Assembly: GCA_040756995.1 (NCBI GenBank) | Contig: JBFLYK010000002.1 | Span: forward strand, 1 to 64,000 | Length of the DNA stretch: 64,000 nucleotides | Direction: 5' to 3' | DNA from: BP-133 sp040756995 | GTDB taxonomy: Bacteria; Actinomycetota; Acidimicrobiia; IMCC26256; BP-133 | In this document: piece after piece, positions 51,200-59,801 of the stretch | Numbering within the stretch: the stretch's first letter is position 1 | Layout of the letters: the number at the start of each line of letters is the position of its first letter | Notes under the pieces: model-generated | What the model was told of the DNA's origin: nothing | Seen by the model: only the letters and a program-made list of their open reading frames with translations | The model's database searches: none | Position numbers and translations under genes: made by a program

Positions 51200-52779
51200 T
51201 GGGGGAGCAGACGATGCGCGATCAGCGGTACCGCCAGCTGCTGGAGACCAACGAGTTCATCCGCAAGCAGAGCGACATCACCTACTGGCTGTGCATCACC
51301 CGCACGGTCCAGGAGTCCAAGCTGTTTCCGGTCAATCCCTACATCCTCCTGTCGTACCTCAACGCCTTCTACCGCTGGCCCACGCTGCTGCGCCGGGTGG
51401 AGGAGAAGATCAGCGCCGAGGAGTGCGGCGACCGCGCCCGGGAGATGAGCCTCAAGCTCGACACGGTGAACTCCAACTGGTGCCTGTCGAACTTCTACCT
51501 CCTGGGCCGGGAGCTGCTGCTGGCGATGGGGGTCATCCGGCCCCAGGACGCCTGGGAAGACGTCGTCTACGTCATCGACTTCGCCCGCCGGTTCAACCTC
51601 GCCTTCCACCGCAACAGCGGGCACCTCACCAACAAGGACGCCGGTGACCGCGGCCAACTGCTCCCCGAGCGGACGCTGCAGGTGTTCGAGGCCGACCTCT
51701 ATGACGTGACGCCCGGCGACCCGCTTCACACGGCGTCGACGCAGCTGATGGCCCAGTTGTCGCAGTACGCCTTCCTGGCCCACTGCGAATGCCGGGTCGG
51801 CATCCACAACAGCGGCCCGTACAACTTCGGTACGGATGCGGAGGGGCGCCCGCGGCAGATGATCGTGCGGGACTGGTTCGACCTCACCGAGGGCGACTAT
51901 CCCTGGCTCGACGGCATCGCCACCGCCCTGGAGCACAACAACCTGACGATTCCCGTCGCGCTCCGGGACACGAACTTCACGCTGATGGACGACTGGGCGT
52001 CGTTCGAATCGGAACCGTCGTACTCGGCCGACAACGTGGCGGCCGTCGGGCTCTACACGTCCGATGCCCTGACGGACGGGTACCAGCCGGTGGGCATGGG
52101 CTCGGCCGACCAGCTGACCCGCACCATGGAGCAGATCCGGCAGATCCTCTCCGAGGCCACCGTCGACCTGTGGAAGCGCATCGCCGACTGGTCCCGCACC
52201 CAGATGATCGAGGCCGGCGCCCTCGTCTACTCGTCGGTGCCCAAGGACTTCGCCCACCTGGCCGGCATCTACCACCCGGACGACTGGTTCACGATCGACG
52301 ACCGGGCCCGGCGGTTCATGCCGCTGCTCAACGACGAGTACGGGAACATGGCCCTGGGCGAGATGGTTGGGTTGCTCAGCTACCCGAGCCAGCGGGCCAA
52401 CGAGTACGTCATGGCCAAGACGTCGAACGACGCCAAGCACATGATCAGCGGCGTCCCCTACTCGGTGCTCGTCGACGACGATGCCGCGCCGACGGTGGGC
52501 GGGATGGGCCCGGGTTCGTCGTCGCTGCCGCCCAAGGCCGGCCGCTACACGACCTCGCAGGGCCGGCTCACCCTCGACGAGTACAACAAGCTGGCCGCCG
52601 ACTTCCGCCCGTCGGTCCTCGAAGAGCCCTACCGCTTCCTCGACGACGAGTGGGTCAAGTACCACTGGCGGGAGAGCCGGGCCGACGAGCTGTACCGCCG
52701 CACGCAGGCCACCTCCCGCAACCTGGCCGGCAAGGGCGCCGGCCTGCGGCGGGCCGACATCGCCGCTCTGCGCCCGTAA
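51199..52779 (+). CDS. partner-family protein X4, long form (unknown)
   Basis: 526 residues, the longest family member. Shared blocks: FARRFNLAFHRNSGHLTNKDAGD (split around 128-150) and signature CECRVGIHNSGPYNFG (196-211). It extends about 110 residues beyond X1 at the C-terminus (ISGVPYSVLVDDDAAP, then TTSQGRLTLDEYNKLAADFRP in two pieces). I start at ATG 51199, overlapping the swivel 4 stop as TGATG; ATG 51214 has a better-spaced GGGGGAG and is an alternative. It ends two bases before the acyl-CoA ligase start. Confidence 0.83.
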   Translation: MGEQTMRDQRYRQLLETNEFIRKQSDITYWLCITRTVQESKLFPVNPYILLSYLNAFYRWPTLLRRVEEKISAEECGDRAREMSLKLDTVNSNWCLSNFYLLGRELLLAMGVIRPQDAWEDVVYVIDFARRFNLAFHRNSGHLTNKDAGDRGQLLPERTLQVFEADLYDVTPGDPLHTASTQLMAQLSQYAFLAHCECRVGIHNSGPYNFGTDAEGRPRQMIVRDWFDLTEGDYPWLDGIATALEHNNLTIPVALRDTNFTLMDDWASFESEPSYSADNVAAVGLYTSDALTDGYQPVGMGSADQLTRTMEQIRQILSEATVDLWKRIADWSRTQMIEAGALVYSSVPKDFAHLAGIYHPDDWFTIDDRARRFMPLLNDEYGNMALGEMVGLLSYPSQRANEYVMAKTSNDAKHMISGVPYSVLVDDDAAPTVGGMGPGSSSLPPKAGRYTTSQGRLTLDEYNKLAADFRPSVLEEPYRFLDDEWVKYHWRESRADELYRRTQATSRNLAGKGAGLRRADIAALRP

Positions 52780-52781
52780 CC

Positions 52782-54326
52782 ATGCGCATCGGGGAGCTGA
52801 TCCGACGGGCCGGCGCCACGTACGGGGCGGCGCCGGCCCTCGTCGATGAACGGCGGACGATGAGCTTCGCCGAATTCGACGAGGCCACCGACCGGTTGGG
52901 CAACGCCCTGCTGGCCTCCGGCTTCGAACCCGGCGACCGGCTGGCGGTCCTGCTCCCCAACAGCGTGGAGAGCGTCGTCGTCTACTACGGGCTGGTGAAG
53001 GCCAGCCTGGTCCGGGTCCCGCTCAACGCCCGTGAGACCCCGGCCGAGCACGCCGACAAGCTGACCGACTCGGAGGCCCGGGGTCTGATCCACGGTGGTG
53101 ACGCTCCCGGCGAGGCGGAGCGGGTCATCGGCCCCGACGAGCTGGACGCCTTGCTGCGCAAGGGTTCTCCCGCCCCCTGCCGGGTGGAGCTCCCGCTCGA
53201 CGACCCCTACCGGCTGGCCTACAGCGGCGGCACGACCGGCAAACCCAAAGGGGTCGTGCTGACCACGCGCACCGAGCTGGCCGAGGTGACGAACTTCCTC
53301 CTCGATCTGCTGCCCGACATCGGCCCCGGCGACGTGATGCTCCACGCCGCGCCGGTCACGCACGGCAGCGGCGCCTTCGTGTTGCCCCACCTGGTGCGGG
53401 GCGCGACCAGCGTGATCATGGGCAAGTTCGACGCCGGGACGTTCCTCGAGGCGGCGGAGCGGACGCGGGCCACCGCCACGTTCCTCGTCCCGACCATGAT
53501 CGCCATGCTCCTCGAGGAACCCAACGCCGCCTCGGCCAAGCTGGCCATGCGGCGCCTGTGCTACGGCGGAGCGCCGATCGCCCCGACGGTGCTCGAGCGG
53601 GCGCTCGACGCCTTCGGCCCGGTGCTGGTCCAGACGTACGGCCAGGCGGAGGCGCCGTTGTGCATCACGCTGCTGCGGCCCGAGGAGCACACCGGCGACC
53701 GGGCCGGTTCGGCCGGCCGGCCGTACACGCTGGTGGAGATGGCCGTCGTCGGAGACGACGGCGAGCCGGTGCCCGTGGGGGAGACCGGCGAGGTCGTTAC
53801 CCGGGGCCAGCACGTGATGGCCGGCTACTGGCGGAACCCCGAAGCCACGGCCGCCGCCATCCGGCCCGACGGGTGGCTGCGGACCGGCGACATGGGCCGC
53901 CTTGACGACGACGGGTTCCTCTACCTCGTGGATCGGCGCAACGACATGATCATCAGCGGCGGCTTCAACGTCTATCCCCGGGAAGTCGAGGACACGCTGA
54001 AGTCCCACCCGGCCGTGCTCGAGGCCGTGGCCGTCGGGTTGCCCGACGAGAAGTGGGGGGAGCGGGTGGCGGCCGCCGTCACCACCCGTTCGCCCGTCGA
54101 CGCCGCCGATCTCGAGGCGTTCTGCGCCGAGCGGATGGCCGGCTACAAGCGTCCCCGCCGCCTCGAGGTGTGGGACGACATCCCCCTGAGCCCGGTCGGC
54201 AAGGTGCTGCGCCGGGCCGCCCGTGACCGCATGCTCGGAAAGGCTTGGGAGGGTCACCAGCCCCTCCGAGACGCTGAGGAGAACAGATGGACGAAGACGT
54301 CGAATTCCTCACCCTCCACTGCCTGA
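52782..54326 (+). CDS. AMP-dependent acyl-CoA synthetase/ligase
   Basis: 514-residue adenylate-forming ligase. ATP motif YSGGTTGKPKG at about 147-157, YGQAEAPLCI, DGWLRTGDMG, RRNDMIISGGFNVYPREVE and the catalytic C-terminal Lys in SPVGKVLRR. The short length and sequence style fit medium-size acid:CoA ligases. Its 3' end overlaps the next gene by 40 bases. In the carboxylase operon it would convert the newly made acid (for instance a beta-keto acid) to its CoA ester for the thiolase encoded at 58644 (inference). Confidence 0.93.
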   Translation: MRIGELIRRAGATYGAAPALVDERRTMSFAEFDEATDRLGNALLASGFEPGDRLAVLLPNSVESVVVYYGLVKASLVRVPLNARETPAEHADKLTDSEARGLIHGGDAPGEAERVIGPDELDALLRKGSPAPCRVELPLDDPYRLAYSGGTTGKPKGVVLTTRTELAEVTNFLLDLLPDIGPGDVMLHAAPVTHGSGAFVLPHLVRGATSVIMGKFDAGTFLEAAERTRATATFLVPTMIAMLLEEPNAASAKLAMRRLCYGGAPIAPTVLERALDAFGPVLVQTYGQAEAPLCITLLRPEEHTGDRAGSAGRPYTLVEMAVVGDDGEPVPVGETGEVVTRGQHVMAGYWRNPEATAAAIRPDGWLRTGDMGRLDDDGFLYLVDRRNDMIISGGFNVYPREVEDTLKSHPAVLEAVAVGLPDEKWGERVAAAVTTRSPVDAADLEAFCAERMAGYKRPRRLEVWDDIPLSPVGKVLRRAARDRMLGKAWEGHQPLRDAEENRWTKTSNSSPSTA

Positions 54327-54898
54327 CGATGAAGCAGCTCGCTTCGCCGGCGCATGTGGAGGCCATTGTCGGCGTGCCGGCCGCCGAGGCCCGGGCGGCG
54401 CTGGGCCGCCTGGTGGAGAGCGGCGACGTGAAGGAGGCCCGGGGCAACTACGTGCTCATGCCCGCCGGCCGGGAACGGCTCGCCGCCCGCTACGGCGAGA
54501 TCTACAAGGCGGTCCGCCAGTCCGACGAGTTCACCGGCACCTACGCCCGGTTCGAACGCGTCAACGCTGAACTGAAGAGGCTCATCACCGACTGGCAGAC
54601 GATCACCGTGGCCGGCCAGCAGATGGCCAACGACCACAGCGACGCCGAATACGACAACAAGATCATCGACCGGCTCTGTGCCCTCCACGAACGGGTGGAG
54701 CCGATCCTCGACGCCTTCACCGTCGAAGTGCCACGTCTCGCCCGGCACAAGGCCCGGCTGAACGCCGCGCTCGACAAGGTGTCGTCCGAGGGCGACCGGG
54801 ACTACGTCAGCGGAGTCCGGGTCGACTCGTACCACACGGTCTGGTTCGAGCTCCACGAAGACCTGCTCCGCATCCTCGACGCGGAGCGGGACGAGTAG
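54287..54898 (+). CDS. winged-helix-like/helical protein of the carboxylase operon
   Basis: 203-residue protein, family not recognised. Residues 1-68 resemble a winged helix (LTMKQLASPAHVEAIVGVP, ARAALGRLVESGDVKEARGNYVL); the rest is long helices (FERVNAELKRLITDW, HERVEPILDAF). ATG at 54287, preceded by GAGGAG, lies inside the end of the ligase gene. Three bases after its stop begins the biotin carrier gene. It may be a regulator or a non-DNA-binding adaptor for the swivel/biotin proteins. Confidence 0.8.
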   Translation: MDEDVEFLTLHCLTMKQLASPAHVEAIVGVPAAEARAALGRLVESGDVKEARGNYVLMPAGRERLAARYGEIYKAVRQSDEFTGTYARFERVNAELKRLITDWQTITVAGQQMANDHSDAEYDNKIIDRLCALHERVEPILDAFTVEVPRLARHKARLNAALDKVSSEGDRDYVSGVRVDSYHTVWFELHEDLLRILDAERDE

Positions 54899-54900
54899 CG

Positions 54901-55395
54901 ATGGCCATCGACGCCGACGAGATCCCCGTCATCGTCGCCCTCTTCGAGGACTCCGACTGGGAGGACCTTGAACTGGTCAGCGGGGATATCCGTCTCGTGT
55001 TGTCCAAGCGCAACGGGTCAGTGGCGCCGGCGCCGGCTGCGGCGCCAACGCAGCCGGCGCCGCAGCCGGTACAGGCGGAACCGCAACCGGCTGCCGTCCC
55101 GGTACCACCGCCGCCTCCTTCACCGCTGGACGAGGAACCGCCGGAAGGCGTGCTGGCGGTCCGGTCGCCCACGCTGGGGACGTTCTTCGTCGCCCCCAAA
55201 CCGGGGGCTCCGCCGTTCGTCCAGCCCGGAGATCGGGTCGCCTCGGATGACACGCTCGGCATCGTCGAGGTCATGAAGCTCATGAACCCGGTCAAGGCGC
55301 CGGTGGCGGGCGAGGTCGTGAAAGTCTGCGCCTCCAACAACGAACTGGTCGAGTACGACCGGGTGCTCTTCTGGATCCGCCCGGAGGGCCCGTGA
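54901..55395 (+). CDS. biotin carboxyl carrier protein
   Basis: 164-residue biotin carrier. An N-terminal segment (EIPVIVALFEDSDWEDLELVSGDIRLVLSK in pieces) is as in AccB-type BCCP, followed by a long Pro/Ala/Gln-rich flexible linker (about 40-82) and the biotinyl domain (about 84-163). The biotinylated Lys is in EVMKLMN, Lys126. It carries CO2 between the biotin carboxylase and carboxyltransferase encoded next. The stop overlaps the biotin carboxylase GTG by four bases. Confidence 0.95.
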   Translation: MAIDADEIPVIVALFEDSDWEDLELVSGDIRLVLSKRNGSVAPAPAAAPTQPAPQPVQAEPQPAAVPVPPPPPSPLDEEPPEGVLAVRSPTLGTFFVAPKPGAPPFVQPGDRVASDDTLGIVEVMKLMNPVKAPVAGEVVKVCASNNELVEYDRVLFWIRPEGP

Positions 55396-56774
55396 CCCGA
55401 AGGGTCGCGCCCCTCAGGCGGCTCTTCGTCGCCAACCGCGGCGAGATCGCCGTGCGCATCATCCGCGCCTGCCGGGCTCTCGGGATCGAGACCGTCGTCG
55501 GATACTCCACCGCCGATCGCCGCGCCCTTCCCGCCCGGTTGGCCGACCGGGCCGTATGCATCGGGCCTCCGGCGGCGTCGGCCAGCTACCTCGACATCGG
55601 CGTCGTCGTCGAGGCGGCCAAGGGCACGGGCTGTGACGGCATCCACCCCGGCTACGGCTTTCTCTCCGAACGGGCGGAGCTCCCGGAGGCCTGCGAGGAG
55701 GAAGGCCTCGTGTTCGTCGGCCCTCGAGCCGAGCTCATCCGGGACCTGGGCGACAAGGCCCGGGCCCGCGAGCTGGCCGAGAAGGCCGGGATCCCGGTGG
55801 CGGCCGGCTCGTCTCCCCTGGAGTCGGCCGCCGAAGCCGGGAAGGCGGCCGCCGACATCGGCTTCCCCCTGCTGCTCAAGGCGGTGGCCGGCGGCGGGGG
55901 CCGGGGCATGAAGATCGTCCGCGATCCCGCCGAGCTGGCCGACCGGTTCGGGACGGCCTCGGCCGAGGCCCGGGAGGCCTTCGGCGACGGCCGGCTCTAC
56001 CTCGAGCGCTACGTCGAACACGCCCGGCACGTCGAGGTGCAGCTGATCGGCGACCGCCACGGCCGCCTCGCCCACCTCGGCGAGCGGGACTGCTCCATCC
56101 AGCGCCGCCACCAGAAGCTGATCGAGGAGGCCCCGGCCGCCGGCATACCCTCCGCCCGCCGCACGGAGATCATCGACGCCGCCGTCGCCTTCGGCGAATC
56201 GCTCGGCTACGACGACGTCGGCACCGTCGAGTTCCTCTACGACCTCGACCGGGACAGCTTCTTCTTCCTGGAGATGAACACCCGGGTCCAGGTCGAGCAT
56301 CCCGTCACCGAGATGGTCACCGGCGCCGACATCGTGGCCACCCAGCTGGCCGTCGCCGCCGGCGAAGCGCTGCCGGCCTTCGACCCCCGGCCGCAGGGCC
56401 ACGCCATCGAGTGCCGTATCACCGCCGAATCGCCCGTCCACGGCTTCCTGCCCGTCCCCGGGCACATCGCCGAATGGGAGCCGCCGCAGGGCGATGGCAT
56501 CCGGATCGACACCCACTGCTTCCCCGGCGCCGACGTCCCGCCCTACTACGACTCGCTGCTGGCCAAGCTCATCGTGCACGGCGCCGACCGAGACGCCGCC
56601 GCCCACCGCATGGCCGCCGCCCTCGACCGGTTCGTCGTCAGCGGCGTGCCGACCAGCATCGAGCTGCACCGCTTCGTCCTCGACCACCCCGACTACCGGG
56701 CCGATCGGGTCCACACCGGCTGGGTCGAAGCGACCGCCCTTCCCGACTTCCTGCAAACGAGGAACGCGCCGTGA
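55392..56774 (+). CDS. biotin carboxylase subunit
   Basis: 460-residue ATP-grasp enzyme of AccC/PccA-short type that carboxylates biotin on the carrier with ATP and bicarbonate. N-terminal ANRGEIAVRIIRACR, the GGGGRGMKIV ATP loop, ERDCSIQRRHQKLIEEAP and the active-site EMNTRVQVEHPVTEMV are intact. GTG start overlaps the carrier stop; GTG of the carboxyltransferase overlaps its stop. This is the only ATP-grasp domain in the neighbourhood, but it is the biotin type, not the PEP-synthase type. Confidence 0.96.
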   Translation: MTRRVAPLRRLFVANRGEIAVRIIRACRALGIETVVGYSTADRRALPARLADRAVCIGPPAASASYLDIGVVVEAAKGTGCDGIHPGYGFLSERAELPEACEEEGLVFVGPRAELIRDLGDKARARELAEKAGIPVAAGSSPLESAAEAGKAAADIGFPLLLKAVAGGGGRGMKIVRDPAELADRFGTASAEAREAFGDGRLYLERYVEHARHVEVQLIGDRHGRLAHLGERDCSIQRRHQKLIEEAPAAGIPSARRTEIIDAAVAFGESLGYDDVGTVEFLYDLDRDSFFFLEMNTRVQVEHPVTEMVTGADIVATQLAVAAGEALPAFDPRPQGHAIECRITAESPVHGFLPVPGHIAEWEPPQGDGIRIDTHCFPGADVPPYYDSLLAKLIVHGADRDAAAHRMAAALDRFVVSGVPTSIELHRFVLDHPDYRADRVHTGWVEATALPDFLQTRNAP

Positions 56775-58231
56775 GCACCGTCGAGTTCATCGATCAGACC
56801 CTGCGCGACGGCCAGCAGAGCTGGTGGGGGATGCGCATGCGTCTCGGCCATGCCCTGCCGATCGCGCCCGACCTCGACCGGGTCGGCTACCACGCGGTCG
56901 ACATCGCCGGCAGCTCGATCTTCGAGGTCCAGGTCCGCTACTGCCGGGAGGACCCCTGGGAGTACCTCTCGGCGCTGTCGGCGGCCATGCCCCGGAGCCG
57001 GCTGCGGGCCGGCACCCGCAGCAACGGCATCGTCACGTTCGGGCTGACGCCGGATTCGGTCATGGACCTGTGGGTCCGCCGCCTCGTGGCCCACGGCATG
57101 AGCAGTTTCTGGATCTACGACGGCCTGTTCAACATCGACAAGGTGGCCCGCCTCACCCGGGTGGCCAAGGGTGAGGGGGCCGAGGTCGTCCCCTGCATCC
57201 TCTTCGCCAACAGCCCCGTCCACACCGACGAGTACTACGCCGCCAAGGCCAAGGAGCTCGCCGCCCTCGGGCCCGACGGGATCTACTTCGAGGACGCTGC
57301 CGGCGTCCTCACCCCCGAGCGGGCCCGCACGCTGTTCCCGGCCATCCTCGGCGCCATCGAAGGGCTGCCGCTCGAACTGCACCTTCACAACAACGGCACG
57401 ATGGCGCCGCTGTGCTACCTGGAGGGCATCCGGCTCGGCGCGGCCCGCATCCACACCGCCGCCCGGCCGCTGGCCAATGGCGTGTCCCATCCGTCGGTCG
57501 AGATGATGCTGAAGAACATCCGGGCCAGCGGTCACGATGCCGCGCTGGACGAGACGGCGTTTCCCCGCATCGCCGACCACCTCGTCGGCGTGGCCGAAGG
57601 CGAAGGGTGGCCGGTCGGCACGCCCGCCGAGTACGACGTCACCACCTACCAGCATCAGCTGCCCGGCGGTATGACCGGCACGATGCTCAACCAGCTGCGC
57701 GAGCGCGGCATGGCGCAGCGGCTCGACGACGTGCTGACCGAGATGGCCCGTATCCGGGAGGAGCTCGGCTACCCGGTCATGGCCACGCCGTTCTCCCAGC
57801 TGGTCGGCACGCAGGCCGTCCTCAACGTGACGACGAAGGAGCGCTACGAGATCGTCCCCGACGAGGTCCTGTTCTACGTCTGCGGCCACTACGGGGAACC
57901 GGTCGGCCAGCTCGACCCCGAAGTCCTCGACCGCATCATGAGCTCGCCCCGGGCCAAGGAGTTCGTCAACTACGAGCCGCCCCAGCCGAGCCTCGACGAG
58001 CTCCGCCGGCAGATGGGGACCGGCCTCGACGACGACGAGCTCCTCTTGCGGCTCCTGGTCAACGAGGAGGACATCGCCGCCATGCGGGCCGCCGGCCCGG
58101 CCCGGCGCGACTACCCGATTCCCCGCTCACCCGAGGTGCGCCTGCTGAAGAAGCTGCTGGCCCACGCCTCCGGCTCCCACGTCCACCTCGAGACGCCGGA
58201 CATGACCGTGCGCCTGGGGCGAACACGGTGA
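56771..58231 (+). CDS. carboxyltransferase subunit, pyruvate-carboxylase/oxaloacetate-decarboxylase-like
   Basis: 486-residue DRE-TIM barrel enzyme that would move CO2 from carboxybiotin to an organic acceptor. FIDQTLRDGQQS (Asp8) and the metal His pair in LHLHNNG (204, 206) match pyruvate carboxylase CT domains, as do FWIYDGLFN and QHQLPGG. The conserved carbamylated Lys of the IKDMAG motif is Glu174 here (YFEDAAG), a metal-ligand change that would replace the carbamate by a carboxylate. The usual HTHDTSG is HLHNNGT. These changes suggest an acceptor other than pyruvate. The C-terminal part is PYC-OADA-like. Confidence 0.92.
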   Translation: MSTVEFIDQTLRDGQQSWWGMRMRLGHALPIAPDLDRVGYHAVDIAGSSIFEVQVRYCREDPWEYLSALSAAMPRSRLRAGTRSNGIVTFGLTPDSVMDLWVRRLVAHGMSSFWIYDGLFNIDKVARLTRVAKGEGAEVVPCILFANSPVHTDEYYAAKAKELAALGPDGIYFEDAAGVLTPERARTLFPAILGAIEGLPLELHLHNNGTMAPLCYLEGIRLGAARIHTAARPLANGVSHPSVEMMLKNIRASGHDAALDETAFPRIADHLVGVAEGEGWPVGTPAEYDVTTYQHQLPGGMTGTMLNQLRERGMAQRLDDVLTEMARIREELGYPVMATPFSQLVGTQAVLNVTTKERYEIVPDEVLFYVCGHYGEPVGQLDPEVLDRIMSSPRAKEFVNYEPPQPSLDELRRQMGTGLDDDELLLRLLVNEEDIAAMRAAGPARRDYPIPRSPEVRLLKKLLAHASGSHVHLETPDMTVRLGRTR

Positions 58232-58647
58232 CGGCACCGGTCTTCAAGCGCCGGGCCGGGGAGCCCTACGGCGGGCTGCCGGTGGCCGACCCGAGACCGC
58301 GGGTCGTCGACGGCCGGGTGGCCGGCTGGCGCTGCCGCGGCTGTGGCCACGCCGTGGCGCAGGAGTCGCCGTGGTGCCCGCAGTGCTCGGCGGCGGCGCT
58401 GGAGGTGGATTCGTTTGGTCCGGGCGGCACCGTGTGGGCGGCCACCGTCGTCCACCTGCCGGTCGGCCGGTGGGTGCCGCCGTTCGGTCTGGCCTACGTG
58501 GATCTCGACGACGGCCCTCGGGTTCTGGCCCATGTCACCGATGCCCGCCTTCTGCCGGTCGGCACCCGGGTGCGGCTCGTCGAGGCGGAACGCGCCGGGG
58601 CCGGCGGGGGAGACCTCTTCGTCGAGGCGGATCGGAGCGCATCGTGA
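58228..58647 (+). CDS. DUF35 zinc-ribbon/OB-fold protein
   Basis: 139-residue partner protein of the thiolase encoded next. Zinc-ribbon Cys in WRCRGCGHAV and WCPQCS, then an OB-fold (GGTVWAATVVHLPV, GPRVLAHVTD). GTG start overlaps the carboxyltransferase stop and its own stop overlaps the thiolase GTG, so all are in one coupled unit. Third DUF35/thiolase pair of the window. Confidence 0.9.
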   Translation: MTAPVFKRRAGEPYGGLPVADPRPRVVDGRVAGWRCRGCGHAVAQESPWCPQCSAAALEVDSFGPGGTVWAATVVHLPVGRWVPPFGLAYVDLDDGPRVLAHVTDARLLPVGTRVRLVEAERAGAGGGDLFVEADRSAS

Positions 58648-59786
58648 CGGCGCCGGTCGGCGTCTGGGGCGTCGGAACGTCGCACTTCGGCCGCTTCCCC
58701 GAGCGGCGGGTGGAGACGCTGGCCTGGGAGGCCATCGGCGAAGCGATGACCGCGGCCGGAGTGAGCGCCGGCGACATCGATGCGGTCTTCGTGGGCACCG
58801 TGTTCGGTCCACCCGGGGTGGGCATCCGGGTGCTGCGGGGAACCGGCATCGGCGGAGTTCCTGTGCTCCACGTTGAAGCGGCCTGCGCCAGCGGCACCGC
58901 CGCCTTTCATGAAGCGGTGCAGGCGGTGGCCGCCGGCCGCTATCGGACCGTGCTGGCCTTCGGAGTCGAACACCTTTCGTCGTTGTTCAGTAGCGGCGCC
59001 ATCGTGCCCGAGGCCACGGATGCGGACGGGGCGGCCGGGCTGCCGCTGCCCGGGCTGTACGCGCTCGGGGCACAGCGGTACATGGCCGTGCACGGTGCCA
59101 CAGCCGCCCAGCTGGCCGAGGTGGCCGTGAAGAACAAGGCCCACGGCGCGCTCAATCCGAGAGCCCACCTCGGCCGCAAGGGGCCGCCGTCGCTCGACGA
59201 CGTGCTGGCATCGAAGATGATCGCCGAGCCGCTCACCGTGCTGCAGTGCTGCCCGACCACCGACGGCTCCGCCGCCGCCATCATCGGCCCGGCCCGGGCC
59301 GGAGACGTGCGGGTGCTGGCGACGTCGCTCGTCTCCGGACAGCCGTGGGATCAGCGCCGCGACGAGATCTGGGGCGTGGCACCGGTCCGGCGGGCCGCGG
59401 ACGAGGCGTTCTCGGCCGCCGGCGTCGACCCCGGCGACGTCGACGTCCTCGAAGTCCACGATGCCTTCACCATCGGCGAGATCGTCACCCTCGAAGCCCT
59501 CGGCCTGTGCAAGCCGGGGGAAGGTGCGGAGCTCGCCATCTCCGGCCACACCGCCCTCGGCGGCCGCCAGCCGGTCAATCCCAGCGGCGGCCTCCTGTCT
59601 CGCGGCCACCCGCTCGGGGCCACCGGCCTGGCTCAGCTGGCCGAGATCGTCTGGCAGCTCCAGGGCCGGGCCGGCGACCGGCAGGTGGCCGGCGCCCGCC
59701 TCGGCCTCGTCGAAACCCTCGGCGGCGCGGCGTCCGGCATGGACGGCAACGCCGCCGTGGTCGCGCTCCTCAGCTCCTCTGACTAG
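58644..59786 (+). CDS. thiolase (beta-ketoacyl-CoA thiolase/acetyl-CoA acetyltransferase)
   Basis: 380-residue thiolase with the full set of catalytic blocks: Cys81 in EAACASGTA, the second block VLEVHDAFTIGE, NPSGGLLSRGHPLGATG with the active His, and LVETLGG at the C-terminus (in place of the usual CIGGG cysteine motif). It should split a beta-ketoacyl-CoA with CoA. Its place after carboxylase and ligase genes suits the final step of a ketone-to-acyl-CoA route. GTG start overlaps the DUF35 stop. Confidence 0.94.
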   Translation: MTAPVGVWGVGTSHFGRFPERRVETLAWEAIGEAMTAAGVSAGDIDAVFVGTVFGPPGVGIRVLRGTGIGGVPVLHVEAACASGTAAFHEAVQAVAAGRYRTVLAFGVEHLSSLFSSGAIVPEATDADGAAGLPLPGLYALGAQRYMAVHGATAAQLAEVAVKNKAHGALNPRAHLGRKGPPSLDDVLASKMIAEPLTVLQCCPTTDGSAAAIIGPARAGDVRVLATSLVSGQPWDQRRDEIWGVAPVRRAADEAFSAAGVDPGDVDVLEVHDAFTIGEIVTLEALGLCKPGEGAELAISGHTALGGRQPVNPSGGLLSRGHPLGATGLAQLAEIVWQLQGRAGDRQVAGARLGLVETLGGAASGMDGNAAVVALLSSSD

Positions 59787-59801
59787 GAAAGGTCTGGACC
59801 T

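Noticed and set aside
54901..58231. Biotin genes as acetyl-/propionyl-CoA carboxylase
   Set aside because: The carboxyltransferase is a DRE-TIM (pyruvate-carboxylase/oxaloacetate-decarboxylase type) protein, not the crotonase-fold CT of acyl-CoA carboxylases.
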